Positions 41,340 through 50,631 of a stretch of 64,000 bases of DNA are shown here, piece after piece. Below the pieces are notes generated by a model. The model worked only from the letters and a program-made list of their open reading frames with translations. It did not search any database and was not told where the DNA came from. A program made the translations under genes and the position numbers. The stretch's first letter is position 1, and every line of letters begins with the position of its first letter. This DNA comes from Bacteriovorax sp. BAL6_X (GTDB taxonomy: Bacteria; Bdellovibrionota; Bacteriovoracia; Bacteriovoracales; Bacteriovoracaceae). The stretch covers positions 558,001 through 622,000 of the forward strand of contig NZ_AUMC01000006.1 in NCBI RefSeq assembly GCF_000443995.1. The letters run 5' to 3'.

Positions 41340-42704
41340 ATGGATATTTCTGTATTTCTTGCGCAAACTGTAGATATCCTTTGGGGGCTACCATTAGTGA
41401 TGTTACTTGTTGGAGGTGGTTTATATCTTGTGGCCATCTCTCGCTTTAAAATGCTTGCAGGCTTCATGCATGCGCTAAAGCTTATTGCAGGAAAGTATCA
41501 CCACGCTCATGATGATGAGAGTAAAGGACAAATTTCACACTTTAAGGCCCTAACAAATGCCCTTGCCTCAACTGTTGGGATGGGAAATGTTGCAGGAGTT
41601 GCGGTGGCGATTTCACAAGGTGGCCCTGGTGCAATATTTTGGATGTGGGTCGGTGCTCTTATTGGAATGAATACCAAATTCTTCGAGTGTACGCTGGCCG
41701 TTATGTATCGAAAAAATGATCACCACGGAGAAATTCAAGGTGGACCGATGTATACTATCATGCAGGCGCTACCAAAGTATATGCACTTCCTTGCTTACTT
41801 CTTTGCGCTGGCAGGTCTCATTGGTACTCTAGGAATTTTTAACACGAATCAAATGGCAACCTTTATTGAATCGAATTACAGTATCCCAACTTATATAACG
41901 GGAATAGTAGCCGCCTTATTAATAATTTACATCCTTATGGGTGGTGTACGAAGAATTGGTGGGGCGACATCTAAAATTGTTCCGGCCATGTGCTTACTTT
42001 ATGTTGGTTGTGCTATTGCTATCATTATCATGAATCTATCAAGTGTTGTGGATGTGTTCTATCTCATCTTTAATGAGGCCATCAATGGACGTGCGGCCGT
42101 AGGTGGAGCATCTGGCCTGGCCGTTATCCACATTTTTAAAACAGGTATTAAAAGAGCAACATATTCAAATGAGGCCGGTGTTGGCACAGCACCATTGGCC
42201 CACGGAAATGCCAAAACGAGTGAGCCTGTGGCCGAAGGCCTTGTTGCAATGGTTGGCCCATTCATTGATACTATTCTCGTTTGTACGATGACTTCAATTG
42301 TTATCCTAAGCTCGCTTACTCCTGAGGAGCTACAAGGCTCAAATGGCGTTCTTATAACTCAAATGGCCTTTGTGAAAAATTTTGGAGTTATGGGCTCACA
42401 CCTATTAGGACTATCAATTATTCTATTTGCATTATCGACTATTATCGGATGTTCAAATTATTGTGAGAAATGTTGGGACTTTCTCTTTGGAGGATTACCA
42501 CTCCTAGGCGCGAAATTAACCTTCGCTATCTTTTATGCCTCAACAGTTCTTTTAGGAGCAATATCTGCACCGGAAGACATGGTAAATGCTATGGATATTG
42601 GCTTTGCCCTGATGGCCATTCCAAATATGATTGCCACAATTTGGCTAGCGCCAAAGGTTAAGCATAAGATGGATGATTACTTTGCTAAGTATATACGTCC
42701 ATAG
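41340..42704 (+). CDS. Alanine/glycine:cation symporter (AGCS family)
   Basis: 454 aa with about ten membrane segments. Family signatures are clear: ALASTVGMGNVAGVAVAISQGGPGAIFWMW (split here as ALASTVGMGNVAGVA and ISQGGPGAIFWMW), MNTKFFECTLAVMYR, GGPMYTIM, and YSNEAGVGTAPLAHG. It imports Ala or Gly with Na+ or H+. The ATG at 41340 follows a weak site; the longer frame to 41280 is not needed. Its 3' end overlaps the convergent PLA2-like gene by 28 bases. Confidence 0.88.
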   Translation: MDISVFLAQTVDILWGLPLVMLLVGGGLYLVAISRFKMLAGFMHALKLIAGKYHHAHDDESKGQISHFKALTNALASTVGMGNVAGVAVAISQGGPGAIFWMWVGALIGMNTKFFECTLAVMYRKNDHHGEIQGGPMYTIMQALPKYMHFLAYFFALAGLIGTLGIFNTNQMATFIESNYSIPTYITGIVAALLIIYILMGGVRRIGGATSKIVPAMCLLYVGCAIAIIIMNLSSVVDVFYLIFNEAINGRAAVGGASGLAVIHIFKTGIKRATYSNEAGVGTAPLAHGNAKTSEPVAEGLVAMVGPFIDTILVCTMTSIVILSSLTPEELQGSNGVLITQMAFVKNFGVMGSHLLGLSIILFALSTIIGCSNYCEKCWDFLFGGLPLLGAKLTFAIFYASTVLLGAISAPEDMVNAMDIGFALMAIPNMIATIWLAPKVKHKMDDYFAKYIRP

Positions 42705-43480
42705 ATTTCGCCACACTCGCCAGTGGCCTCAATTGACTTGAGAGTACGCTTCCATTTATTTTCAAATGGTATATCACGACAGTCATTATGACTTACTCCA
42801 CGTTTCATAATCGCTCTGATTGTGCCTTTACAATTATCTGCTTCAAGAAAGAAGCCATTAGAGACAAATTTATCGATTTCTTTAATTACATTAATATTAA
42901 CTTTTTTCTTAATACGCTTCTCAAGAAAATCATTTACTTCTTCTAAGCAAAGATTATCATTTTTAAGTGGGATTCTTTCTTTATCAAAACCTAATTCAAC
43001 GATTTCTTGTCCTTGTGGATCCTTAGGCATTTTTTGTGAAATTTCATTCTTATCTCGTATTGTGAGATCATGATAGCCTCTAATATGGTTCCAGCCATAG
43101 CCCCAGGCATAACCTGTGTGAAATGATGGATTGCCACCGATATAGACAGCAACCTGCATGGCCTTACCAAAAATACTAGAGAACACATCTGAAACACATT
43201 GTTTAAGTTCTTCGTCGGCCGTTATTTTTTCCATTAGAGTTCCACCCATCCAGTAACTAACATCATGTTCAATACAACAATGCTGCCACAGTTTAGGTGC
43301 ATTAAATGTTCCCTGAGGAGAAATTGATGAACAACCATCTGTTTGAAATGGCCTTAGGTAATGGTCAACACTTCTCTTTGACAACACCCCATTATTTAAA
43401 TCAAGTAGGCCATATTCCTGTGCGTAGGAATAATTCACACTAAAAATTGAAAAGAGGATAAGTAATAATAAGAAACGCAT
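42677..43480 (-). CDS. Secreted phospholipase A2-like protein
   Basis: 267 aa, with a signal peptide ending NYSYAQ. The block WQHCCIEHDVSYWMGG carries the CCxxHDxxY signature of PLA2, with the catalytic His-Asp pair, preceded by TDGCSSISPQG as the likely calcium loop. The region after residue 150 is Lys-rich and family-free. It could hydrolyse phospholipids of prey or the environment; activity is inferred from the motif alone. Confidence 0.72.
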   Translation of the reverse strand: MRFLLLLILFSIFSVNYSYAQEYGLLDLNNGVLSKRSVDHYLRPFQTDGCSSISPQGTFNAPKLWQHCCIEHDVSYWMGGTLMEKITADEELKQCVSDVFSSIFGKAMQVAVYIGGNPSFHTGYAWGYGWNHIRGYHDLTIRDKNEISQKMPKDPQGQEIVELGFDKERIPLKNDNLCLEEVNDFLEKRIKKKVNINVIKEIDKFVSNGFFLEADNCKGTIRAIMKRGVSHNDCRDIPFENKWKRTLKSIEATGECGEIYGRIYLAK

Positions 43481-43555
43481 AGACTGAATATAGCAAAATC
43501 AAGTGTTCTTCTTAAAATTTTTAACATTTCTACATAGGTGTAAAAAACAGAGACA

Positions 43556-43744
43556 TTAGTTGCGATATAGACTATGGGGTTTAGGCCTTTTCTTCTCTTG
43601 TTGTATATCATCTTTAGCAGATGCCGGTGTACGCTCAGGCTTATCACGCTCAATAATCATATAAGTAATAAAGGCCACCCATAAGACGATGGCCACAACT
43701 GATAGGATAGTATTTCTGATTTTAAAAAAATTCTTATAAACCAT
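43556..43744 (-). CDS. Small single-pass membrane protein (62 aa)
   Basis: Begins 8 bp after the DUF1254 gene with an AGGTTG site. One membrane segment (residues 11-31), then a charged, proline-containing tail. Its hydrophobic segment (LSVVAIVLWVAFITYMI) resembles the N-terminal anchor of the upstream DUF1254 protein (GAVLAISWISTVTYLV), so it may be a trimmed copy of that region. Co-transcribed. Confidence 0.5.
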   Translation of the reverse strand: MVYKNFFKIRNTILSVVAIVLWVAFITYMIIERDKPERTPASAKDDIQQEKKRPKPHSLYRN

Positions 43745-43752
43745 TGCACAAC

Positions 43753-45318
43753 CTACTTCATTGAAATAACTTTTGGTTCAACTGGCTCAATGCCTGGAAC
43801 CTTCCATTTCAAATCGAGAATCTTTTTTGATGGAATATACAATCTCATGATGACATAGAAATTGCCTTTTGGGGTTGCTAACCAATTTGCTTTCTGTTTT
43901 TCATCCATTGGCATGCGATTTGACAAATAAAGTTCAAATGAACCATCAGGTTTTTTAGTTAGGTTACTACTGTTATTCAATGAATAACGTTCGAGATCAT
44001 TTTTAATAAGCATTTTGCTAACACTATCGTAGACTGTGACAGACCAGAAAGCTCTAACCTTTGGTTCAGTCTTAAAGCGAATTCGATACATTTTAGAGCC
44101 TGTAAGCTTATTACCTTTGATATCAATCTCGGCTAAAGGATACAAGGCCTCCTTTTCTCCCTGTCCACCAAGGTATGAATGTGAAACCATTGAGCGTAGA
44201 GCATAATCATCCCCAAAATTATCTAGCCCAAAAACATAACTCCAACCATTAGCAAATTTTGTATTAGCTGGATTTCTGATTTGTGCTGCACTAACTTGTG
44301 GGCCATCGTTTAAAACCTGAGCTAAAATATCTTGTACGGACTGCGTGAGCATCTCTTTTTTGAACCCATCTTTTGTAATGCCAATCTTTTTAAATTGTCC
44401 AAATAGCGCCCGCTCTTTATCAGTGACTGGGTTTACCTTTAAATACTCTCCTAGCTCTTTAAAAAATCTTAGAGGGTCACTATCACCTCCAATACGTTTT
44501 TCTAGCGGATAAATACGCACGCGTTTTTTATTTCCCAAGTACTCGTCTAGCTCAGTAAGTTTATATTGATCCTGAATCTTGTGAACTTCAGTGAGTTCTT
44601 TATTCATATCCTCTGACTTAAAAACCTGTGTACGTCCCCAAAGCCAAACTTTCGATGTTGAGGCCTCAATGATAGTAAACTCTGAGAGTCTCTTGTCATT
44701 CTTGTACAATCCAATTGTATTTGGTGCCACTATTAAGTACTTTTGTGCATTTGTCCCTGTTGCTCTGGTTCCCACATACTTAATTAGGTTATGCCACATA
44801 TCGAAAATATTAATAACATAGTAGCGATCTTTAATTGTAGGAATGGATAGCACCATTGGTGACTGGTTTAAGTCTAAAATAGCACTTGAATAAAGAGTGT
44901 CCTGATTAGCGGTAGGCATATCGGTATCTGTCGGACCTGGCAGACGTCTAGAGTGACCAAATTCGTTTAAAGGTGCACGGAAGCTTGTTTCAGGCTGCTT
45001 TTGTGTAACGTCAGTATAAATACGTGCGATATTTTCCATTCTAACAAGTGTTGAGCCCCAAAGGTATGCACTTAGTCCAAGTGAATAGGCCTCTTTTAAA
45101 AGTGGATCATCGTTAACTGGGACAGAAGCAATAGATCTCTCATTACTACCACGTTCTTTACCGTAGTAGATTTTATCAATGGCCTTTTGCGAAAGATGCG
45201 TTCGATAGCTTTCAGGTGTATTCGTTTGTACAAGGTAAGTGACAGTTGATATCCAAGAGATAGCAAGAACTGCCCCTAAGACAGGGAAAAGATACTTCTT
45301 ATAATTCGTTTTGCTCAT
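43753..45318 (-). CDS. DUF1254/DUF1214 domain protein, membrane-anchored
   Basis: 521 aa with one N-terminal membrane anchor (12-31). The DUF1254 blocks are recognisable: AYSLGLSAYLWGSTLV, PTDTDMPTANQDTLYSSAIL, and KDRYYVINIFDMWHN; the C-terminal DUF1214 part includes YRIRFKTEPKVRAFWSVTVYD. These domain pairs are common exported proteins of uncertain function. Together with the small gene downstream it forms a two-gene operon. Confidence 0.8.
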   Translation of the reverse strand: MSKTNYKKYLFPVLGAVLAISWISTVTYLVQTNTPESYRTHLSQKAIDKIYYGKERGSNERSIASVPVNDDPLLKEAYSLGLSAYLWGSTLVRMENIARIYTDVTQKQPETSFRAPLNEFGHSRRLPGPTDTDMPTANQDTLYSSAILDLNQSPMVLSIPTIKDRYYVINIFDMWHNLIKYVGTRATGTNAQKYLIVAPNTIGLYKNDKRLSEFTIIEASTSKVWLWGRTQVFKSEDMNKELTEVHKIQDQYKLTELDEYLGNKKRVRIYPLEKRIGGDSDPLRFFKELGEYLKVNPVTDKERALFGQFKKIGITKDGFKKEMLTQSVQDILAQVLNDGPQVSAAQIRNPANTKFANGWSYVFGLDNFGDDYALRSMVSHSYLGGQGEKEALYPLAEIDIKGNKLTGSKMYRIRFKTEPKVRAFWSVTVYDSVSKMLIKNDLERYSLNNSSNLTKKPDGSFELYLSNRMPMDEKQKANWLATPKGNFYVIMRLYIPSKKILDLKWKVPGIEPVEPKVISMK

Positions 45319-45409
45319 CGCTATTTCCTTGTTTTATTGTGTGCATAGTCACAATATAGCGCAAGCAAAATAGCGATGAACTTAATAATCGTGAATTAAG
45401 GTTAAAAAC

Positions 45410-46153
45410 TTAAAGTGTAAGTCGCCTACCAAAACCAGCCCCAGGATACTCTCTCTTATTTGCACCTGGCTGTGCATAACCATTAATTAAAACTCTACGA
45501 GGTGAATCTGTTTTATTAAGTGATGAAGAATGAAAAGTATAGGGGCCAAAGAAAGCAACATCACCGGCCTTAAGCTTTAGATCAATGGCCGGAAGTTTTT
45601 CGAGAAGATCATCAATAATACTTGGATCTTCCTTATAATTAAGATGACCTTGAAGATGCGATTTTGGGATGAACTTAAGAGGTCCATTGAGAGAATTCAT
45701 ATCATCAATGGCCATTACTGTTTGAACGTAACTGCCTCGCCCATCAACATCTTCCCACAGCTCTGTTCCATATCGACGATGTTCACTATCTTGATGCCAC
45801 TTAAATTCAACAATTTGTCCCGGTAGCTTAAAGTGGGCCTGATTAATAAGCTGAACTAATTCGTTTGACTCTAGTATCCTACCTACAATATTTAGAATTT
45901 TCTTGTCAGCACCTATATCAAGAAGATGTTCATCATAACCGCCACACCAAACGATACGGTTTAAAGCACTCTTGTCAAAAACGAATTGTGCTAGCTTTAG
46001 CATCTGAGTTTCTTCTATCGTTTGAGATGCTTCATATAAGTTATCAAACGAGCGCTTGATGCGCTTAATTTCCGAAAAATCAAAAAGGCCCTCTACAATG
46101 CAAAAGCCATTTTCATAAAAATCTTTAACTAATTTATTATAATCTAATTCCAT
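45410..46153 (-). CDS. Phytanoyl-CoA dioxygenase (PhyH) family protein
   Basis: 247 aa, cytoplasmic. Fe(II)/2-oxoglutarate enzyme signature: FKWHQDSEHRRYG supplies HxD, FGPYTFHSSSLN the distal His, and SPRRVLINGY the 2-oxoglutarate-binding Arg. The substrate is not deducible. It starts 8 bp after the stop of asd on the same strand (asd ends at 46161), so it is probably read with asd. Confidence 0.82.
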   Translation of the reverse strand: MELDYNKLVKDFYENGFCIVEGLFDFSEIKRIKRSFDNLYEASQTIEETQMLKLAQFVFDKSALNRIVWCGGYDEHLLDIGADKKILNIVGRILESNELVQLINQAHFKLPGQIVEFKWHQDSEHRRYGTELWEDVDGRGSYVQTVMAIDDMNSLNGPLKFIPKSHLQGHLNYKEDPSIIDDLLEKLPAIDLKLKAGDVAFFGPYTFHSSSLNKTDSPRRVLINGYAQPGANKREYPGAGFGRRLTL

Positions 46154-46160
46154 AAATCTA

Positions 46161-47258
46161 TTATAGCACGATATTAAGCATTCTTCTTAATGGCTCTGCC
46201 GCTCCCCAAAGAAGTTGATCACCACTTGTAAAGATATTTAGGTACTCATCCCCCATGTGCATCTTACGTACTCGGCCAACAGTCGTCTTAAGTGTTCCTG
46301 AAACATAGCGTGGGTTGAGTTTTTCACGTGTGGCCTCTGGTGTATTTTCAACAAACTCAGTATACTCAGAAAAGTTCCTAATCATGTCTTCTATTGTTTT
46401 AAGATCTACTGATTTATTAAGCTTTACTGTTAATGCTTGAGAATGTGACCTTAAGGCACCAACTCTTACACAAGTCCCATCAATAGGAATTGGATTCTTA
46501 GAACGTCCTAAGATCTTATTTGTTTCACTAAATGCTTTCCACTCTTCACGTGTCTGGCCATCTTCGACGCCACTATCAATCCAAGGGATTAAATTAAGCG
46601 CTAGAGGAACACCAAAACAATCACTTTCTAGCTCGTTACTTTTTAAAAGATTAGAGATATTTTGATCGAGTTGAAGAATTGGCCCATCCATTAGAGGCTT
46701 GGCCATATTTCCAATTACTTCCATTTGAGTTAGAAGCTCTTTCATATGACGAGCGCCACCACCAGAAGCAGCCTGATAAGACATAGTACTCATCCACTCA
46801 ACAAGGCCTTCTTGGAAGAGGCTTCCAATTCCCATAAGCATCAAGCTAACGGTACAGTTTCCACCTACAAAATTTTTAATTCCATCATTAAGGGCCTTGT
46901 CAATGATATCGCGGTTGACTGGATCTAAAATAATTAGTGAGTCATCATCCATTCTCTTTGCAGAAGCAGCGTCAATCCAAAAACCTCGCCAGTTAACTTT
47001 TTCAAGTTCTGGGCGTACTTGCTTTGTATAATCTCCGCCTTGGCAAGAGATGATAATATCCATATCAGCAAGTTCTGAGATATTATTTGCATCTTTAAGA
47101 GTGTGTGTAGCATTATAAATAAGTGGCCCAACTTGGCCTGCCTGAGAAGTCGAAAAGAAGTATGGATCAATTTTGGCAAAGTCTCCTTCGCTCTCCATTC
47201 TCTCTAAGAGAACAGATCCAACCATTCCACGCCAACCAATAATTCCTACTTTTTTCAT
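46161..47258 (-). CDS. asd: Aspartate-semialdehyde dehydrogenase
   Basis: Reduces aspartyl phosphate to aspartate semialdehyde, the second step toward lysine, threonine and methionine. Start at 47258 (GGAGATACAT site); 365 aa, the size of the E. coli type (about 367). Landmarks: KKVGIIGWRGMVGSVLLERM (NADP loop), QGGDYT, FVGGNCTVSLMLM with the catalytic Cys, YQAASGGGARHMKELL, and GDQLLWGAAEPLRRML at the end. Runs divergently from the lysine operon. Confidence 0.95.
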   Translation of the reverse strand: MKKVGIIGWRGMVGSVLLERMESEGDFAKIDPYFFSTSQAGQVGPLIYNATHTLKDANNISELADMDIIISCQGGDYTKQVRPELEKVNWRGFWIDAASAKRMDDDSLIILDPVNRDIIDKALNDGIKNFVGGNCTVSLMLMGIGSLFQEGLVEWMSTMSYQAASGGGARHMKELLTQMEVIGNMAKPLMDGPILQLDQNISNLLKSNELESDCFGVPLALNLIPWIDSGVEDGQTREEWKAFSETNKILGRSKNPIPIDGTCVRVGALRSHSQALTVKLNKSVDLKTIEDMIRNFSEYTEFVENTPEATREKLNPRYVSGTLKTTVGRVRKMHMGDEYLNIFTSGDQLLWGAAEPLRRMLNIVL

Positions 47259-47351
47259 ATGTATCTCCATAGGCTACGGCCTTTTTTATTTATTTATGGC
47301 CAAAATTATAAATGTATAGACATCAATGTGTCTATCTACTACAATTAATTT

Positions 47352-47510
47352 CAATTGAAGAGGCGCAGTGTTCAGAGCGTGTTGATAAGGGTGCACAACT
47401 ATTTTAGTCCGTTATCAGTCAACACAATGGGAATATTGCCGAAATAAGGCCAGAGTGTGCAACTTGTCTTATTGGTCACTAAGGGAGAAGCCTTAGGACT
47501 GTCATATAGT
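47352..47510 (+). promoter_or_regulatory. Lysine riboswitch (L-box)
   Basis: The leader of lysC contains the conserved L-box blocks in order: GAAGAGGCGCAG, an AGGGTGCA arm, GGGAATATTGCCGAAATAAG (GCCGAA core) with a CTTATTGGTC partner, AAGGGAGAAGCCTT arm and GGACTGTCA. Flanking TTAATTTC and GAAATTA can close the basal helix. The spacing fits the five-helix lysine aptamer. It should shut off the downstream genes when lysine is abundant. Boundaries are approximate. Confidence 0.88.
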
Positions 47511-47541
47511 AAATTTTAATTAACGAAATTAGGATTTAGTT

Positions 47542-47589
47542 ATGTGGAGAGCTTCAAATGCAAATGTTAGCTTAGATCTGTTAGCTTGA
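47542..47589 (+). CDS. Possible 15-codon leader ORF between riboswitch and lysC
   Basis: AGGA seven bases before ATG, then MWRASNANVSLDLLA and TGA. No lysine codons, so it is not a classical attenuation peptide. It lies in the likely expression platform; AAATGCAAA (47558-47566) and TTTGCATTT nearby could pair. It may be chance. Confidence 0.25.
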   Translation: MWRASNANVSLDLLA

Positions 47590-47667
47590 TGTTTTTTGCA
47601 TTTCTTGATTCTCCTACATACAATTATCTTAATTTTAAAGCTTTAAACGTTTTTACTTTGGAGACTT

Positions 47668-49038
47668 ATGTCAACTCATACAAATGAAGTTATTGTTGCG
47701 AAATTTGGTGGATCCTCGATGGCAAACCTGGAGGCCATGACTCGATCTGCGCAGATCAGTGTTAATAAAGGTGCCAATATGGTCATCGTTTCAGCTGTCT
47801 ATGGTGTTACAAATCTTCTTGTGGAGATATCTAAAAAAGCACCTGCTGGTGACGAGACCCGCGTGAATGAACTTATTCTTGAAATAGAAGATAAACATCG
47901 TGAAATCCTTCAAGATATGCAAGCTACAGAGAGTTTAAAAGATGATATGACTCAACTTCTTTCAGAAGTTAATATGATTGCCAAGGGGATGCTCCTTTTA
48001 AGAGAATGTTCAAATCGAGCATATGACTCATTAGTAAGTCTTGGAGAACGGCTTTCATCTCTTGTTTTTAGTGAGGTACTAGCACGTATCACAGAACAGT
48101 CAGCATCGAACAAGAGAGTTGAATTATTTGATATACGTCAGGTACTTGTTACAGACGACAGTTTTACCAAGTCCTCTCCTGACATTAAAGAGACTAAGGC
48201 CCGTGCAGATAAGTTATTAGTTAACGCAAAATATGGTGACATCGTCTATGTTTCACAGGGCTTTATTGGAGCAACTAGCGAAGGGTTAACAACAACTTTA
48301 GGACGAGGTGGTTCAGATTATTCTGCGGCACTCATTGCAGAGGCCATGGGTGCCGACACACTTCAAATTTGGACTGATGTTGCAGGTATTGCAACAACAG
48401 ACCCTAGAATTGTTAAAGAAGCAAAACTTTTAAATGAAATTACATTTTCTGAAGCGGCCGAGCTGGCAACTTTTGGTGCAAAAATACTTCATCCAACGAC
48501 CTTAACCCCGGCATTACGTGCTGGGATTAAGGTCTTTGTTGGATCGAGCTATGAACCAAATGAACCAGGAACATGGATTAAAGCACAAACTCAATCTGCG
48601 CCGTTAATTCGTGCCATGGCCTTAAGACGTGAGCAAAGCCTTGTCACATTATCGACCCCAAAAATGCTCCAAGCACATGGATTTTTATTTGAAATTTTCA
48701 AAATCTTTAACGAGTTTAAAGTCAGTATTGATTCAATAACAACATCAGAGATTTCAGTAGCACTTACTTTAGATGATAGTGCTTTATTAAATAAGAAGAT
48801 TATAGATCGTTTATCTGAGCTTTGTAGCGTAAAAGTAGAAAAGGATTTAACATTAGTAAGTCTTATTGGAAACGAAATCAATCACACACCAAATATTGCA
48901 GCACGAATTTTTAATGCAATTGATGGAATTAATGTTCGTATGATTTGCTTAGGTGCTAGTAAGCATAATTTTTGTTTCTTAGTAGGTAAGAATGATGCTG
49001 ACGAAACAATTCAAAGATTACACAAGGAATTCATTTAA
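47668..49038 (+). CDS. lysC: Aspartate kinase, lysine-sensitive type
   Basis: Phosphorylates aspartate, the committed step. 456 aa, matching E. coli aspartokinase III. Landmarks: VAKFGGSSMANLEAM, TLGRGGSDYSAALIAEAM, IWTDVAGIATTDPR, AELATFGAKILHPTTL. Two ACT domains occupy about 310-456, the site of lysine feedback inhibition. First gene after the lysine riboswitch; its stop overlaps the next start (TAATG). Confidence 0.94.
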   Translation: MSTHTNEVIVAKFGGSSMANLEAMTRSAQISVNKGANMVIVSAVYGVTNLLVEISKKAPAGDETRVNELILEIEDKHREILQDMQATESLKDDMTQLLSEVNMIAKGMLLLRECSNRAYDSLVSLGERLSSLVFSEVLARITEQSASNKRVELFDIRQVLVTDDSFTKSSPDIKETKARADKLLVNAKYGDIVYVSQGFIGATSEGLTTTLGRGGSDYSAALIAEAMGADTLQIWTDVAGIATTDPRIVKEAKLLNEITFSEAAELATFGAKILHPTTLTPALRAGIKVFVGSSYEPNEPGTWIKAQTQSAPLIRAMALRREQSLVTLSTPKMLQAHGFLFEIFKIFNEFKVSIDSITTSEISVALTLDDSALLNKKIIDRLSELCSVKVEKDLTLVSLIGNEINHTPNIAARIFNAIDGINVRMICLGASKHNFCFLVGKNDADETIQRLHKEFI

Positions 49039-49718
49039 TGAAAATTGCACTTTTAGGAAAAGGAAAGACTGGTTCAAAAGTTATTGAACTATGTAAATCA
49101 CAAGAGTATTCGTATATTGAACTAGAAGTTTTTGACTCAAAAAACCCTTTAAAGAAAGATGATCTTAATAGATTTGATATAGTCCTCTCTTTTTTGAATG
49201 GTGATGTATTTTTAGAGCACTATTTTAAATTATTAAGCGAGTCAGGAATCTGCGTAGTAACTGGTTCTACTGGTTTTGCATGGACACCTGAGCTTGTAAG
49301 TAAAATTAAGTCTCCTTGGATTAAGGCCACAAACTTTAGCCTAGGCATGAATTTGGCCAAAGAAATGATCCGAATTGCGGCCAAGGCACAAGCTCTCTTT
49401 CCTGCTAAGGATCTAAAATATGAAATTCATGAAGTCCATCATACAAAGAAATTAGATGCACCTAGTGGTACGGCACTTTCGTGGCAAGAATGGTTAGATA
49501 AAGACTCAACTATTACTAGCGAAAGAACTGGTGATATTATTGGAATTCACGAATTAAAGATTGATACTCCAAATGAATATATTACAATAAAACACGAAGC
49601 TAAGGATCGTAAAATTTTTGCGGCAGGAGCTCTTTGGGCCTGTCAGCGCGTAAAAAATCTTAGTCCTGGACTACACGACTTTAGTGACATTGCACGACAA
49701 GTAATAAGAGAAATCTAA
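49038..49718 (+). CDS. dapB: 4-hydroxy-tetrahydrodipicolinate reductase
   Basis: 226 aa, shorter than E. coli DapB (273). N-terminal dinucleotide loop LLGKGKTGSKV and the active-site block EVHHTKKLDAPSGTAL (HHxxKxDAPSGTA) are clear. Reduces the DapA product. It overlaps lysC by one base and precedes dapA by 17 bp, so it is in the operon. The short length mainly reflects loops in the N-terminal domain. Confidence 0.93.
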   Translation: MKIALLGKGKTGSKVIELCKSQEYSYIELEVFDSKNPLKKDDLNRFDIVLSFLNGDVFLEHYFKLLSESGICVVTGSTGFAWTPELVSKIKSPWIKATNFSLGMNLAKEMIRIAAKAQALFPAKDLKYEIHEVHHTKKLDAPSGTALSWQEWLDKDSTITSERTGDIIGIHELKIDTPNEYITIKHEAKDRKIFAAGALWACQRVKNLSPGLHDFSDIARQVIREI

Positions 49719-49735
49719 ATCAAGGAGCTATTAAG

Positions 49736-50629
49736 ATGGCAAATCATGACTATATAAATTCAACACCTTTATGGACGGCGGTGATCACTCCCCTAAACTC
49801 AGATCTAACAATTGATCTTGATTCCCTTGAATCAATTCTTAGAGAACAAGAAGCCGCTGGAAATGGGATTCTAATCCTAGGCTCAACTGGTGAGGCATTA
49901 AACCTCAATCTTGAAGAAAGAAAGAATATTCTTAACTTTGTTATCGATCTAGAATTAAAGGTACCACTGATGTGTGGTGTTGGTGGAATCAACCTTACTG
50001 AAACATGTGAGTGGGTTTCATACTTAGATGGACTTAATATTGACGCCTATCTTATGGTTACCCCTCTTTATGCAAAGCCAGGAGCTGAAGGACAGTATCA
50101 GTGGTTTAAAACTCTTATGGACGTCTCAAATAAACCTGTCATGCTCTATAATGTTCCTTCTCGTGCAGGAATTGAATTATCATTTGAGGCCGTTAAACGC
50201 CTAAATAAGCACAAACAATTTTGGGCCATTAAGGAAGCAAGTGGAAGCCCAGAGAAATTTGCAAAATATGTTGAAGCAGCTGGTGAGTTAGGTCGAGTTT
50301 ACAGTGGTGACGATGGAATGTTACCAGAATTTGCACCTCTAGGGGCCAAAGGACTAGTTTCAGTCGCTTCAAACCCATGGCCTGCCCAAACACACGCATA
50401 CACTGTCGCTTGCTTAGGCGGCGAATTAAGTGAAGAAGAATCAAATATGTGGGTCGAATCAAGCAATACCATGTTTGTTGCTTCAAACCCAGTACCTGCA
50501 AAATGGTTAATGAAAGAAAATGGACAAATCAAAGATGCAAGTCTTCGTCCGCCACTTTCAATCAAAGATATGAGATTAGAAACTAATGTTTTAAACGCAA
50601 ATAAAAATATTCAAAGTTGGAGAAAGTAA
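49736..50629 (+). CDS. dapA: 4-hydroxy-tetrahydrodipicolinate synthase
   Basis: Condenses pyruvate and aspartate semialdehyde. 297 aa, a TIM barrel. Landmarks: TPLWTAVITPLN, ILGSTGEALNL, catalytic Tyr in MLYNVPSRAGIEL, Schiff-base Lys in WAIKEASGSP. AAGGAGC site upstream of the ATG. The dapD start codon follows its stop by two bases. Confidence 0.95.
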   Translation: MANHDYINSTPLWTAVITPLNSDLTIDLDSLESILREQEAAGNGILILGSTGEALNLNLEERKNILNFVIDLELKVPLMCGVGGINLTETCEWVSYLDGLNIDAYLMVTPLYAKPGAEGQYQWFKTLMDVSNKPVMLYNVPSRAGIELSFEAVKRLNKHKQFWAIKEASGSPEKFAKYVEAAGELGRVYSGDDGMLPEFAPLGAKGLVSVASNPWPAQTHAYTVACLGGELSEEESNMWVESSNTMFVASNPVPAKWLMKENGQIKDASLRPPLSIKDMRLETNVLNANKNIQSWRK

Positions 50630-50631
50630 TA

